Source: Populus alba (lineage: Eukaryota; Streptophyta; Magnoliopsida; Malpighiales; Salicaceae). Taken from it: 64,000 nt of DNA. A program made the position numbers and the translations under genes. Below, one piece after another: positions 31,501 through 43,464 of the stretch. Below the pieces are notes generated by a model that saw nothing but the letters and a program-made list of their open reading frames with translations, had not been told where the DNA came from and made no database searches. The stretch spans positions 6,601,875 to 6,665,874 of the forward strand of contig NC_133300.1 of the NCBI RefSeq assembly GCF_005239225.2, in the 5' to 3' direction. Every line of letters starts with the position of its first letter. Positions within the stretch are counted from its first letter, which is position 1.

Positions 31501-31910
31501 AAGAAAAAGTTGAGTGGCAAAGATTCTATGCTCGAGGTGCCCCAATTGCAAGACAATGGTGCTCTTTTCCTATAGTGGATAAGAACAGTTCATGCAAGTG
31601 CTTCATGTTATACAGTAAGAGCACCCAGTTTTGTCTCCTTGATAAGCACTTCAAGGTGCCCCCCCACCTTGAGTTTCATGTCTCCTCCTATTGACATTTT
31701 GCTTGCGTGAGGAGGGTCGAGAAATTCTGTCAAGTATGCTACTGGGTTCCACTTCGGTGACGATATAGTGCAGTACTCTGAAGCTAACTACATTCATTGA
31801 AAAGATTCAAACAAGTTTTAAGTGTTCAAAGAGATGAATAATTGTTCTTTTAAGCACAAACTGATGGCTTTTTACTTGTGTTATTGATTAGTTTGTGTGT
31901 TTCCTATGAG

Positions 31911-31975
31911 CTTGTAGCTCAATCAGCATCCATATATGCCCCCCTCTCCCTTCAGAGGTCTCTGGCTCGACCCTC
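31911..31975 (+). mobile_element. tRNA-like SINE head (candidate)
   Basis: Box A-like TGTAGCTCAATCAG (31914) and box B-like GGCTCGACCCT (31963) are spaced about as in tRNA genes, with 'agaggtctctggctcgaccc' wording typical of plant tRNA-derived SINEs. No poly-A tail or target duplication was resolved. It does not fold as a functional tRNA. Confidence 0.35.
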
Positions 31976-34790
31976 TCCTTTGTAACCAAACCAAAATCTT
32001 TTGCAGATCTTTGAATACTGTGGCATTTGAACTTCAGATTGTTAAAATATTAAATCAGAGAATGGTCAAGAGAACAGTACAGTGTCCTGTAGAATCAGTA
32101 GAGGTTTCAAATAGGAGGCTAAAAATCAGAGTTGTTTTGTGTAGATTCTTGAAGCAAATATCACAGTGAAATGCAATAAGATTCAGGGAATTTCATTTTC
32201 TTTTTAGGATTCTTGAGATGGACTGAGACCCTAATAACCAACCCCCTCCTTAAGCATGAGAAAGGACATCAGGCTAAATTCCTTCTTGTCAAGAATTACA
32301 GTTTTTATTTTAACTACTTCGCCTGTGGACTGATAACCCGAGAAGAACATCAGCTTACAGAATTCATTATCAGGATATCCATGTCGGTTACTGAAAGATA
32401 GTAGCTACAGTGTTGTTGATCTTGAAAGATAGCAGCCAAAGTGTTTTCCATTGATGGTGATTTCTTTCTATGGACTTGCATGGATATTTCCATGTTGAAA
32501 TGATCGAATATTTCAAACAACTTGCTATGTTTATTGATTTGCTTGCGTTTCAGATGATTAATCGCCTTGATTGTCTGTGGTCAATACCCGAGGAACATGT
32601 GGGCTGTGCTGCTGTGAGATTGAGATAGTCCTCTGTCAAAAAGTTGATCTGTTCTTTCTGACCAACAGGCCCGGATAGATTGATAGCCAAAAGAAGTACT
32701 ACAGCCATCTCCACTATCGGGGGCAGGTTTGAATTTCTCATCTTTTCTTAGAATCTTTACACCTTCTTGTATCTTACCTATAACATCAATTCTACTGTTT
32801 AGCTATGATTGGCGGCTTGGTGCCTTTGTACGATATTGAATTCTCTGGCAGTGCATATCTTCCATCCTCCTGTTGAGATCATTTGTTCAGTAGATGGTGA
32901 CTAAACCATTCTGTGGGAACAATTCCATACTGGTGATGTTGTCACATAGCTAGCTAGTGGTGTCACTTGAAAAGCAATTGCTTCGGTAAATGGTCACGCT
33001 AGGGCACGTAATCTTGTCTCCCAGCTATGCTGTTAGAGGCACTTTCAAGGTATCACTGCCTTCAGCTTCTTCTGAAAGTAGATGTTGGCATCTGAATTAA
33101 GGATAGAAATAGAACAACCTGGATTGCTGGAAAGGATTTTGTATGCTTGAGCTGATTTCTTATTTAACTGATTATTTGTAATGAGTCTCTGAAGAAATAC
33201 TAGAGGTTTTCTATGTTCTTCTTGTCAATTTGCTACTTGATTATGCACTCTTCATTTCTGAGATTGTCACTCTGCATCTGCATAGTTTCAACAATGATTG
33301 GAAGTTTTGGTGGGCTATATATGAACTGGGTTTATTCGGGGATTTGTCATAATAGATGGAATAATGGTAATCAGTGCCTATAATGTCCAAGATCAGCAAC
33401 ATATTTGCTCCTGTGTTGAAAATAATGTAACACCATCATTAATCACTGTCGCTCTTCCTACATGATTAAGGTACCATGGGACCTACTGCTTTCCCCCATA
33501 AACAATTCTGAATTGGAAGTTGAAGGCAACTCTTCAGGACCATATCTCAGAGATGCCTGCCATTATTTCCCTATGGATATCAATGTCAATAGCACTGCTC
33601 ACACCTGTTAGGTGAGTGCGGAGAGCGAATGATCTTCCGTATCTAGGGTTGTCTGATAATTGAATTCTGTCATCTGCAGTCTCTTGCCGCGACACATTAC
33701 ATCAGTAACACCTTTTTCATTGAAATATGATTTAAAGCATGGATTGTCTTTTTGTGTTTGTTTCTTACTGTTTCCAATATAATCTATGTCAGCTTGGAGC
33801 TGTGGACCCATAGAATCACAGTTGTGAATTCTATTATCACCACTCGTTGCCTCTTTCATGCTTCAGGATTTCATGTCGAACATAGGGCCTTTCAATCAAA
33901 GACACTAACTAAGAACATACTTTATAATCAGCAGTTCAAATCCTTTGCAGTTGAACCACAGAACGTTGGAAACCATACCAGTGTGGGTTAAGTTCATGTC
34001 CTTTTATCATGGCCATTCTAGGAAACTTGGAGCAACTCCTTCCGATAGAGGATCTTGAGAAGATTCCCTTCTTTTGGATGCTATAAATGTTCCCTGCAAG
34101 TACATTCATAGCATGGTCTCTGGCGGATGCCAGTCCAGTACATCAGAGGGCCATGTTTGGTGGTTAGCACTTGGCATCCAAAATCATCTTGTCAGGAAAT
34201 TTCTAATTATGGAACACAAATTTTAGCAGATGATATATTCATCTTGTAATTAACAGCATCAAAATCTTGTTCTTTGCTATCTCGATGGTGAAATGCTTGA
34301 TTTCTACAGGCACAAATATGATGCATCAAAAAACTATGCTGCCCACTTTTTTTATGGTGATCAAAGGAAATATCTCATCATGTTCTTTCAGTGTCCATCC
34401 AAAAATCATTTTATGTTTTTCCTTTCCATGGATCAATTCTATACATTTTATGTTCTTTCAATTTTATTTTGGTTTTCCCTAAGTTTGATCTCTTTGGAGT
34501 TGGGGGAGGTACATAAATGTAGTGACACTACGTAGTTCACCCAGTGTATCGCAATTAGGAGTCTTCCTTCGAAAACCAAGTACACTTTAATGGAGAATTA
34601 ACAAACTCATTGATGACACAAAAGCAGATTTTGGTAACAAATTGGACTTGCACTAGTTTTCTTAAGGTAATTTCTGAAAATTGAATAAAAATAGAAAGAA
34701 CGAAAACCCTGCACTTCCAAAGAAACAAAGAAGTAGAAGGAAAATAAAAGTAAACAATAGGAACACAGAATCAAAATGAACTATATCACC
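31976..34790. other. Unrecognised region downstream of NPH3
   Basis: Composition is closer to genic than repeat DNA. Short ORFs exist on both strands (for example minus 32741-32550 and 33859-33608), without domains. At about 33490-33610 the plus strand reads an exon-like frame (NNSELEVEGNSSGPYLRD). The stretch could be NPH3-downstream transcribed sequence, a non-coding gene or a decayed gene. Confidence 0.3.
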
Positions 34791-34792
34791 TT

Positions 34793-37700
34793 TCAGGAAA
34801 TAGAATTTCTCCACCTTCTAGTTGTCTTCCTAGTATGTTCTCCAGGAGCTGTATCAACCTGAGGATCGATATCATGGTTTTCCAAAGTTGTCATCTTGGT
34901 GAATTTGCTTAGTTTCTTCCACCCTGTGATCCATGCTGACGCCTGTTTCTTATTTGTCAATTTATCAAACTGTCTCTGCAAAATGTCCATGTCATTTTGT
35001 AGCTCATGATACTTAGCCTTGACGGTTTCGAGTTCAAACTTGAGTGAGTTAATGTCCTTCTTGGCCGCTGCCCATCCTTCCTGGAATGATTGTGGCGTCC
35101 CTTCAAGTAGAGATTTTCGGTTTGATATCATAGGTTGGTACTGAGTTTCACCAGTTTCTTTCAGGGAATTGTTTGCTAATGCATTGCTTATTTTTACCTG
35201 TTCAGAAAAGAGTACTTGGACTACAACTCTAAGTGGTAGTCTTTCATTTTGAGCAGCATGCATACAGGCATCAATTGAGAGTTTTTGACAGTCCATCACA
35301 CGACAGAGGCGCTTCCTTTCATGCTCAGACAGTGTTGGGTGAGCCTGTTGAGTAATAATACAGAGATTTCTTAACATGTGGGCGTTTGTTCTGATAATAT
35401 TGCTGAAGTATAGAATACTTGAACATCCTCAAAATGATTTCAAGTCTATCTACATCTTTCCTTCCAAGCTTTCTTCGAGCAACTAGGCTTCCATTTCTAC
35501 TCATTCCTAATCACATTTTAGTTTCTTAATTAGAAACAGCTTACTATTTGCTCTTCAAGATTATATATACATTTTTGACATTGTTACTCCTTTCACCATC
35601 CTGATGAGCTATTTCTGATAATGATGGAAAGAATTGTCTGCCTGTGGCCATGGTTTTACAAGGGGGGCATTATATATGATGATATGTCTTCTTCCTTTTT
35701 GATCCGCAGGTATGAATTTTTCAGATTTATAATTTATTTCCAATTATCATATCCTCTATGTCATCATTTATGCATCGATATGCCTACTTATTAACAGCTG
35801 CACAACCTGGTTCTGTGTAGAGAACTCTGGTAAGCACTCTCTATTTCAAGTTACTATACTTCAAATGTTACTGCGTAAGGTTAGAACTAGTACATAAGGC
35901 TCAAATTTGTATGCAGCTCCATTCTTGCAGAGTGATAAAAATAAATGCTGTAAATAATAAAAAGGGAAAGGATGGAATTACCTTAAGATAGGAATCAACT
36001 GCTCTATATAGTCCATCGTCGCAGGTCCTTGCAGAATCAGGCAAAGCTTCTGCCAGCACCTGGAATTTTGTTAGCGAAAGGTTTCTATCTCTGGACACCT
36101 CTGTAAGATAACTGTCAACAAGCCTTGCTACTCTGATCTTGGCACTTGGATTGGCACCCCTTTGAGCTCCGTCGTACATATGTTTGTCAGAAAATGATTG
36201 CGTGGTAGGACTTGAACTTTCTATCTGCTCTTGAACCAGAAAATGCTCGAGAAGTCTCTGAACCAGATCCACATCATACGAGGTTTCATTTTTATTGTAA
36301 GAGGGAATTAGAAGATCTCCCAATGTAGCCTGTTCGAATTGCATTCCTACGCGCTTCTCCAATTCAGTTACCAGAGCAGGTGCCACTTTCAACATGTTTG
36401 CCATTCTCAGCAGGCGAAGAAGGAAGCTGCAAGAGACACTATCCTTCTGTGGTGGAATTATGCTGATCAGGCTCTCGACGATCATCCGTTGATCTTTGGT
36501 TTCAGCTGCTGGGGTGTCATCTTTAGTTACTGCCACAATCATATGGAGTCCACCTTGCCAACCACTGCCACCACTACTATTGCTGCTATTGCTTGCTTCA
36601 TCTACAGAACCTCCCCCATCTTTAATCAAACCTGGAAGCCACTTCCCTGCATAATGCATTATAGCAGCTCCAATCACTTCAAACCTCATCCCCTTTACCT
36701 TGATTGCAGTAATGACTCTAACAAAGTGATCAATCCTAAGGATTGAAACATCTTCAAACCACCAATCAGGAGGAACTTGCGAGTTTCTACCAGGACTTGA
36801 ATCCTTCATCTCATTCCATTTTGGACTCGAAACTTTTGGGGGTTTTCCAGTGTATGCCCACCTTATTCCTTTAGGATTTGCGCAAGCCTTCCAAGCGATG
36901 GACTCACTACATCTTCGAACAATCTGAAGATTCTCTGCCCATGGTGAGAGGTTCTCACAGCTTTTCAATACCACTATAGAATCTCTCCACGAGGATAGCA
37001 CCACATAACTGAGAAATGCTTCGGTCTTGAAAGTAAGATTGCCTTCTTCCAAGTCCTCTGTCATTTCAAGGTACTCTGCAGCACATCTTAGGCCAGAGAT
37101 ATTGGCAGCTGTTAGATCAACGGCTATGCCATAGCAGAATTTTGCTGCAAGCTCGAAGGCCTCTGGTCCACCCGGAAGATCATCCAATGCCACCTTGCTG
37201 AGGCCCAGGTCACGCGATTCATATATTAGTCTATTCATCTTTCCACTTCTTGAAAGCAATGGATACTTTCACGGCAAAAGAAATAACAAAGGAGGGTTAG
37301 TAAACACAATTCTTAAAAACTATCTGTTAGTTGTTGAATTCTGAAATTTAAAGGCTTAAACGGAGTGAAATTCAAGCATCACGGGAGGAGAACAAGTACC
37401 TTATGCAAGTGGAAATTTACATCTCCAACCTGAACTAGAAAATCACTTGGAATATCAGTCGCAACATACCTGCATATTAATCACATCCCATCTAAGTTTT
37501 CAGAAGTTCAAGTGCAAAACAAGCTAAACTATTTGCTGAAGAAGAACCGTTTCAAACTCTTATCCATGCTCAAACTTTGTCATGATACTATAGACAAGAA
37601 ATTAAAAAAAGAAAGAACAACAACCAACGAAAAGTTGAAGAATTTCACAGTTTATAGAGCATGAAAGCTTCCTAAAGTTACCATCTTTCACATACATACC

Positions 37701-37812
37701 ACGAGTGATCTCTTAGCTCAAATCCATCATTCTTGACACCATGCTTGCTCGAGGAAAGGATTCCATTTTCATAATCTCTACCAGTAACAGATTCACTCTC
37801 AGAGTCCCACAT
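34793..37812 (-). CDS. NPH3: NPH3 phototropism protein (BTB/NPH3 family), intact
   Basis: NPH3 binds phototropin blue-light receptors at the plasma membrane and works with Cullin3 in phototropism. Exons by splice consensus and phase: 37812-37700, 37469-37400, 37265-35982 and 35344-34793, giving 672 residues with no internal stop. The start [14 protein letters not shown] and the full order match the Arabidopsis NPH3 wording I remember: BTB domain at about residues 45-140 ([20 protein letters not shown]), an NPH3 domain from about residue 228 ([19 protein letters not shown]), the family phosphorylation-site region ([23 protein letters not shown]), and a coiled coil at about 580-620. The C-terminus RRWRNSIS keeps the antepenultimate serine (S670) of the light-regulated 14-3-3 site. 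It is shorter than Arabidopsis NPH3 (about 746), mostly in the linkers. Confidence 0.93.
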
Positions 37813-37996
37813 GATGATGCTGGGCCAAGAAAATCCAAGAAAGCCCGAGCAGGGATTTTCTCAGCAAAAGGGCTCCTCTAAATCAGAGTTAAAGCAGAGA
37901 AAACGAGTAGGAGAAGCAGGCAAAACAACAAGTGAAGCACAGGGAGTTGATGAACAAGAAAAGGAGAAGAATCCCACATGGGGTGCTCGGGATTAT

Positions 37997-38004
37997 CTTT
38001 TATA
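37997..38004 (-). promoter_or_regulatory. TATA box of NPH3
   Basis: Minus strand reads TATAAAAG about 185 bp upstream of the NPH3 ATG, with a purine-rich (plus) leader between them. A start near 37970 is predicted. Confidence 0.5.
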
Positions 38005-38236
38005 TTACAGGCTGTGAAGTAATGGGCATGGATTTGAGCACTGTTTTTGGATCATTTTGAACGAGTCCTGTCTTGGATTTTCTTGGACACTTTTCTACCT
38101 AGCTGTGTGCATAAAAGACAGAGAGATTCAGCTTCTGATCTTTCATATCATGCTTTTTATGATTTATTTTCTCTCTGTGTTTTCTTTTTAAATCATAATT
38201 TTTTGCTACTATTTATTACACAATCCCAAAACAGAC

Positions 38237-38360
38237 ATTCATTCCTGTGTGGACAAGGGAGAATGAGAAGTTGATTTTTGCGTATATTTATGGAGGGGGG
38301 ACCATCACTCTTAATGATCTTGGCTCCTTCCCAATCGCCTGCAAACACCTCAACTAAAAG
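38237..38360. repeat. Left member of a direct repeat pair upstream of NPH3
   Basis: Matches 39247-39385 in order: 'cattcctgtgtggacaaggg', 'gagaatga', 'tatttatggaggggggacca', 'tgatcttggctccttcccaa', 'cacctcaacta'. Separation is about 1.0 kb. Confidence 0.55.
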
Positions 38361-38599
38361 CCTTCACTTCTCCTATATTCAAAGCATATTTTTCAGCAAA
38401 AAAGTTGATTAGCAAGTGAATGGTTTCCTAGTTCACGCTAATCACATAATTCATCGTTAATTACAGTCAATTTAGATCAATTTTCCAAGTCAATGAGACT
38501 AAACATGTCGGAAAAGTCCTTTTCTGTTAACTGAATTGATAAAGCCCATTACGTGGGTCTCTCATAACAGGAGTTGTCTCGCTAGTTTTTAAACTATTT

Positions 38600-38765
38600 G
38601 TTTTTGCTGTGATAAAATACTTTTAAAAAACAATTTCCGTGTTTTAAATTAGATTTTTTTAGATGTTTTTAGTTTTTTTTTTAATGTATTGATATTAAAA
38701 ATAAATTTAAAAACTTATTTTTATGTATTTACAAATAAAAAGTACTTTAAAAAATGTATTGTTTT
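38600..38765 (+). repeat. AT-rich dispersed repeat, copy 9
   Basis: Core 'aatgtattgatattaaaaat', 'aaaacttatttttatgtatt', 'agtactttaaaaaatg', framed by 'ctgtgataaaatacttttaa'. Confidence 0.45.
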
Positions 38766-38779
38766 ATTTAAGATATTTT

Positions 38780-39130
38780 TTAAAATTATATTTTTTTTTT
38801 ACAATTTCATCTTTCTTCAATTTTTTTCTATTAGATTTAATCATCATTCTTTTGATTATTATTTTTTATTTTAACAAATTTTTTCAAGTAATATTGTTTT
38901 TCTCAATTTCATCACTTAATAGTAAGTTGGTTGGAATTGAGTTTCTTCAACGAGCCCGGGTCTAGAATTTCACGAGTTGCAAATCTAAGAGATTAACTCA
39001 GGTTTAGACGCTCGGGTTTGTTTGGTTTTTTTTTTTAACTCATGTCTGTTCAGTTTCATCTTTCAACATTTACTTAATCGAAAATTGCACTTCTTTATTT
39101 TTTTTATAGGATTTCTTTCTTTAAAAAAAA
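38780..39130 (+). repeat. T-rich degenerate repeat with 'cgagcccgggtct' motif
   Basis: Plus-strand T-rich sequence ('caatttcatc' repeated) leading to 'aacgagcccgggtctagaat' and 'gattaactcaggtttagacg'. It resembles the reverse of the 2.76-3.3 kb array family. Boundaries are unclear. Confidence 0.35.
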
Positions 39131-39246
39131 TGATTTAATATACGAAGAAGAAGGTGAAATCTAAAATTAGAAATCAAACCAACACTTTTTTAAACTAAAT
39201 CTAAAATGAGAGAGTAAAATCAGTTTAGCTTAGCACGAAAAACAAT

Positions 39247-39385
39247 CTCATTTCGTGAGCGGACAAGAGAGAATGAAAGGCTAATTTTGAGGCAGCAAGA
39301 ACTATATATTTGTGGGGGATGAACAATCACTTTTAATGATTTTGGCTCCTTCCCAACCCCATGAAAATACCTCAAATAGTAAAAT
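39247..39385. repeat. Right member of the direct repeat pair
   Basis: See the member at 38237. This copy reads 'catttcgtgagcggacaaga', 'gggggatgaacaatcacttt', 'tgattttggctccttcccaa'. Possible remnant of a local duplication or of a repeated transposon. Confidence 0.55.
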
Positions 39386-39609
39386 TTAGATAAATATGAG
39401 TGTCTAGACATGAACATATTGGTCGTTACTTCAGGCATACAAAAGTTAAACTAAAAAAAAAAAAAAGGCGATCAATTTTCAATTTGCTGTGGCATAAATG
39501 GTAGGTCCATTATTTTATGTGTTTTTCCTGCAGTACTGCCAGCAAGAAATAACAAGCATGCCCCCCTATCCATTTATTAGACTGGCTAGCTGATAAGTTT
39601 TTTTTTTAA

Positions 39610-39724
39610 TTTTTTTAATCGTGGATGTCTATGCTATTACGTGCATCCATTATTCTCTTAAGACCTTGAAGTTAATGATTATATAAAGTTCTAGTGACCC
39701 TGAAATTTGTGGCACTCAAACAGG
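39610..39724 (-). mobile_element. Decayed tRNA-derived SINE fragment
   Basis: 'gaccttgaagttaatgatta', 'agttctagtgaccctgaaat' and 'ggcactcaaacagg' align with the better-preserved SINE copy at 54683-54840. It ends exactly where the candidate MITE begins. Confidence 0.45.
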
Positions 39725-39726
39725 TA

Positions 39727-40030
39727 GGGGTGAGCAAAAAAACGATTAAATCGAGAAAATCATAAAAAAAAAAATCGATTAAAAAAACCGACCGGTTTGG
39801 TTCAATTTTGATTTATAAGCCTAAAACCAAAAAAACCGAACTAAACCGAACCTTAATCGAAAAAACCAGAGTTAAACCAGAAAAAACCAAATCAAAACCA
39901 AGCCAAACCAGTTTTAACTGTTTTTTTTTCCAAAAAATTGAACAGAAATCAGTTGATTTATTTTTTTAAATAATTCGGTTTGGTTACCTTTTGTATATAA
40001 AAATCAAACTGGACGGAAAATAATCACCCT
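39727..40030. mobile_element. Candidate MITE with AGGGGTGA termini
   Basis: Begins AGGGGTGAGCA and ends TCACCCTT, an 8-bp imperfect terminal inverted repeat. The interior is built of short 'aaaccgaac'/'ttcggtttggtt' words in opposite orientation. No clear target duplication was resolved and no coding potential is present. Confidence 0.4.
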
Positions 40031-41069
40031 TATGAATGGGTGACTTCTGGGGAGCAACTCCGAAGGCTTAACCGGTGATGATGATGTCTCTTGGATGTAG
40101 TCTATATTAATATTTTTAGTAATGATGTAAAAGATATTTTTTAAAAAAATATATTAAAATAATTTTTTTTTTAGATTTTATTAGTATTAATACATAAAAA
40201 AAACATTAAAAAATATTTAAGAAATAACAATTTTATATTTTTTCAGACAAGATATAATTTTAAAAACAAGCTGAAAGACAATATGACTTCATATATTCTT
40301 CCTGTTTGATCCTGGCCCTACCTTCCACTATTTATTTTCTCCTTTTTCTACGTGACCTATTTGTGTCTTCTTTCTTCTTTTTTCCCCTAGTTTTACAGCA
40401 ATTTTTTACTTTAGAGGAAACAAAGTTCCATCAGATAATACATTGTTTTCCTAATTTTAAAACTTAAACCTGATTAGACGAGTGTCCGCTCATTTAAAGA
40501 AATAGGTGTGAACTTGGGCTTTTTTTTAAGCTAGGCCCGTGGGCCTTTCCTTTCTAGGCCTAGACACACCTGACTATTTTTATAGTTAAATTATCATGAA
40601 CAAAAAAAACACTAAGATTGATATTAAAAATTATAGTTTTGATTCTTTATATTTGGTATAATTTTGAAGTTTTTTTTATTTTCCTAGGGAAAAAATCTTC
40701 AATTATTTTCCATAAATAAACACAGCTTGTGATTTTTTTTATTAAAAAAAGAAAATTAAAAATGGAGATGAAGATGAAGATGAAGATGAAGATGTAAAAT
40801 AATTTATGTTTCTAAATTTTTCATCAACGCAGGCATATATTAAGCTAGAACGAAAGTATTTACAACTAACATAAATAATTAGATTGCTTCACAACCAGTC
40901 AATGCTCTTTTTTTTTTTAATATTTATAATTCATCCATTTCTACAAAATTAAAAATAAAAAACAAAAAAAACACCACCAAAAAAATATTTCATGTGAAAA
41001 GTTTTCATCAGTAATTTCAAATAAAATAGTGAAAAAATAAAAAAAAATATTAATTTATTTTTCAGTTGT
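40031..41069. other. Gene-free AT-rich stretch
   Basis: Includes a further diverged AT-rich repeat-like block at 40120-40250, a 'ggcccgtgggcctttc' motif at 40540 and a (GAAGAT)n stretch at 40765-40795. No genes. Confidence 0.4.
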
Positions 41070-41250
41070 CCCTGCGTTTCCAAAAAAATTATTTTTTAAC
41101 TAAAAATTATTTTTTATATATATTTTGGATTATTTTAATACGTTAATCTTAAAAATAATTTTTTTAAAAAAAAAAAAAATATTATTTTAATATATTTTGA
41201 TAAAAAAAATATTTTAAAAAGTAACTACAATCACGCATTTTTCAAACAGA
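41070..41250 (+). repeat. AT-rich dispersed repeat, copy 10
   Basis: 'tattttggattattttaata', 'cgttaatcttaaaaataatt', 'tattattttaatatattttg', 'ttttaaaaagtaactacaat' in family order. Confidence 0.55.
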
Positions 41251-42577
41251 CAAAACCCTAAATAAAAAAACCAAAAAAAAATTAATTCTGTTTATCTTGT
41301 GTTTGCTAGAAGACCTAGATTTATTTTGACGATGAAAAGAAAAATAAAAGATTGTTCTAGAGAGAGAGAGAGAGGAAGCGAGGAGATTTTTAGAGGGAGA
41401 AAAGAGATGCATAAATGGGTTCGGTTTATTTTTTAATATATATATATAAGGATAATTTATTTATTTTTTGTCGGATTTAAAAATTTATGCTAATCTAAAA
41501 TAATATAATTTTTAAAAAATATATATTTAGTAAGTGAAAAATAAATTAAACTACACGTCGATCCTCAATTTGCGCGAGAGAATCAATTGACACCAACATA
41601 ATAATTGGGCGATGGCCATGTGGGGATTCTCCCATCTTCTTCCGACAAATAGTCACGACAAGCTAGGAAAAAATTATAAAAAAAAATTAATTTAACTTGA
41701 TATTTTTTAAAATAAGAATTATTTTAAAATATATTTTAAAAAACATACCTAAAAAACATATAAGCTTTCAAATCAACTACACAAATATAGTATATAAAAA
41801 AATAAATTATGTCCTCGCACCTCCAGTACAGTAAAGGAATATTATGAAAAATTATCAATAGTTTTTAAATAGTTAGGATTTTTTGAGTGATTTAAAATCT
41901 ACTATAAATACATATCATATATTTTTATTTTTAACATAATGAAAATAATTTTTTTTTTTTGTTTCCATGAATGTAAACATATTAATTTTTGTAACATGAT
42001 CAGGGAGGCCCAAACCAAACTTAGGTGTGACTTCTATCTTATCAATGGACTTATTTATTTGATCTAGATGGAAAATTCATGTGTTTTTGCTCAGGTAGTA
42101 GCTAGTTACTCCTTCCCCCAAAAAATTTCGGGTTACTTTATAATCCAGAAAAAAAAAAAGAGTGATTTGGAAGTATAATTGGTATTTTTGTAATCATTTT
42201 TAAGTGTTATTATGGGTACTATAATTATAATTTTTTTGCATATATGTTATTGAAATGATATTTGTCCAACTTGTTCATAGATCGACTCAGAAAGGGGTGT
42301 TACATCAGGTTAATTTATTGATAATTAAATCAATTCAAGTTGATTATTTCGGTAAGTTTTGGATCGAGTTTAACAAATTCCCTGAAATCAATTTAAAAAA
42401 ATCGAGCGTTCCCAAATCAATATCTTATCTAATTTTATAAACTAATTTTATGGATGATAAATGGGAATTCCAACCTTTTATATGAAATGTGTCTCCCCGT
42501 TCATATATTTGTATCATTGGAGAGCTTGTCAATTTTTACTAATCTCGTTTAAAAGGTTAATAGCTTTATATTCAGAT
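41251..42577. other. Gene-free AT-rich stretch
   Basis: A short GA tract at 41360-41374 and poly-A/T runs; no coding or RNA feature seen. Confidence 0.4.
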
Positions 42578-42865
42578 AATAATATAAATTATTTTCTAGA
42601 ATCTTATCTAATAGTTTAAATTATTAGATTATGATAGTTTTTTGATATAGTTTCATAGCTTTAATAATCAAGTAGTCATGAGTTCGAATCTCACCATTCC
42701 TATTTATTTGATAAAAATTAATTAAGCACAAAGTAGTGTATGCATGTGTAAGTTTTAAGCCTAAATAACTTTCATTTAAGGGGATGTTTTAGGAAATAAT
42801 ATAATTTATATCCTAGGACCTTACCTAACAACTTAATTTATTGGGTTAAGATGGTTTTTTGGCAC
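42578..42865 (+). mobile_element. Candidate TRIM (miniature terminal-repeat retrotransposon)
   Basis: Direct repeats at 42578-42648 and 42795-42865 match at roughly three quarters of 71 positions (both start AATAATATAA and share a TTTTTTG end). Right after the first copy is 'atagtttcatagctttaata', a decayed form of the tRNA-Met primer-binding site (TGGTATCAGAGC). The short interior has 'catgagttcgaatctcacca' but no coding capacity. Confidence 0.45.
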
Positions 42866-43322
42866 ACCTTTTGAGTGTGTATATATGACATTGATTTTAT
42901 TTACGTATGTGTGTGTATTTAATTTTAATAAAAAAAATTATTTTTTAATATTTATCAAATATTTAATTAATGAATAAATATAAAGTTTTTGAAATAAATA
43001 TTTTTCTTTTAAAAAAAAACCACTAGTATTTATCCTGTTAAGTTTTGAATAAAGTTTAGCAAAACCATAAAAAATCCATTCAAATCAACCGAGCTCCACC
43101 AAATTAATATCTTATTCAATTCAATTAAAAACTCTATTTAAATCAAGCTTCGGGTTGTATATTTTTGAAGCTGATTGATCGAGTCTGGCTTGAAATACAG
43201 GGCATGCAGCTAGGGTTTGAAGGGTGGTGGTGAGAAATGAGCCACGTTACCATCCAATTCCATTCCCCCCCACATCACATGCATGTCCCCATCAGTTGTT
43301 GGGGTTCGGCGAGACATGATCC

Positions 43323-43345
43323 ATATATATATATATATATATATA
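43323..43345. repeat. (AT)n microsatellite
   Basis: An uninterrupted AT tract continuing into (AC/AT)n words up to 43377. Confidence 0.85.
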
Positions 43346-43464
43346 CATATATACATACATACACACACATACATAAACTAGCAAAGGCTACACAGCGATG
43401 TGGTCTCCTCCATTTCTTTCCCTTTTTTTCTTGATACACAAAGAAAACAAGCACTCCAATAATG

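Noticed and set aside
35901..35981. C-terminal end ...[10 protein letters not shown] of the long NPH3 exon frame
   Set aside because: Read-through past a splice donor at 35981; the family sequence continues as [11 protein letters not shown] in the exon at 35344.
42660..42705. A tRNA gene suggested by 'gagttcgaatctcacc'
   Set aside because: No acceptor stem or box A at the right spacing; it lies inside the candidate TRIM next to a primer-binding-site-like sequence.
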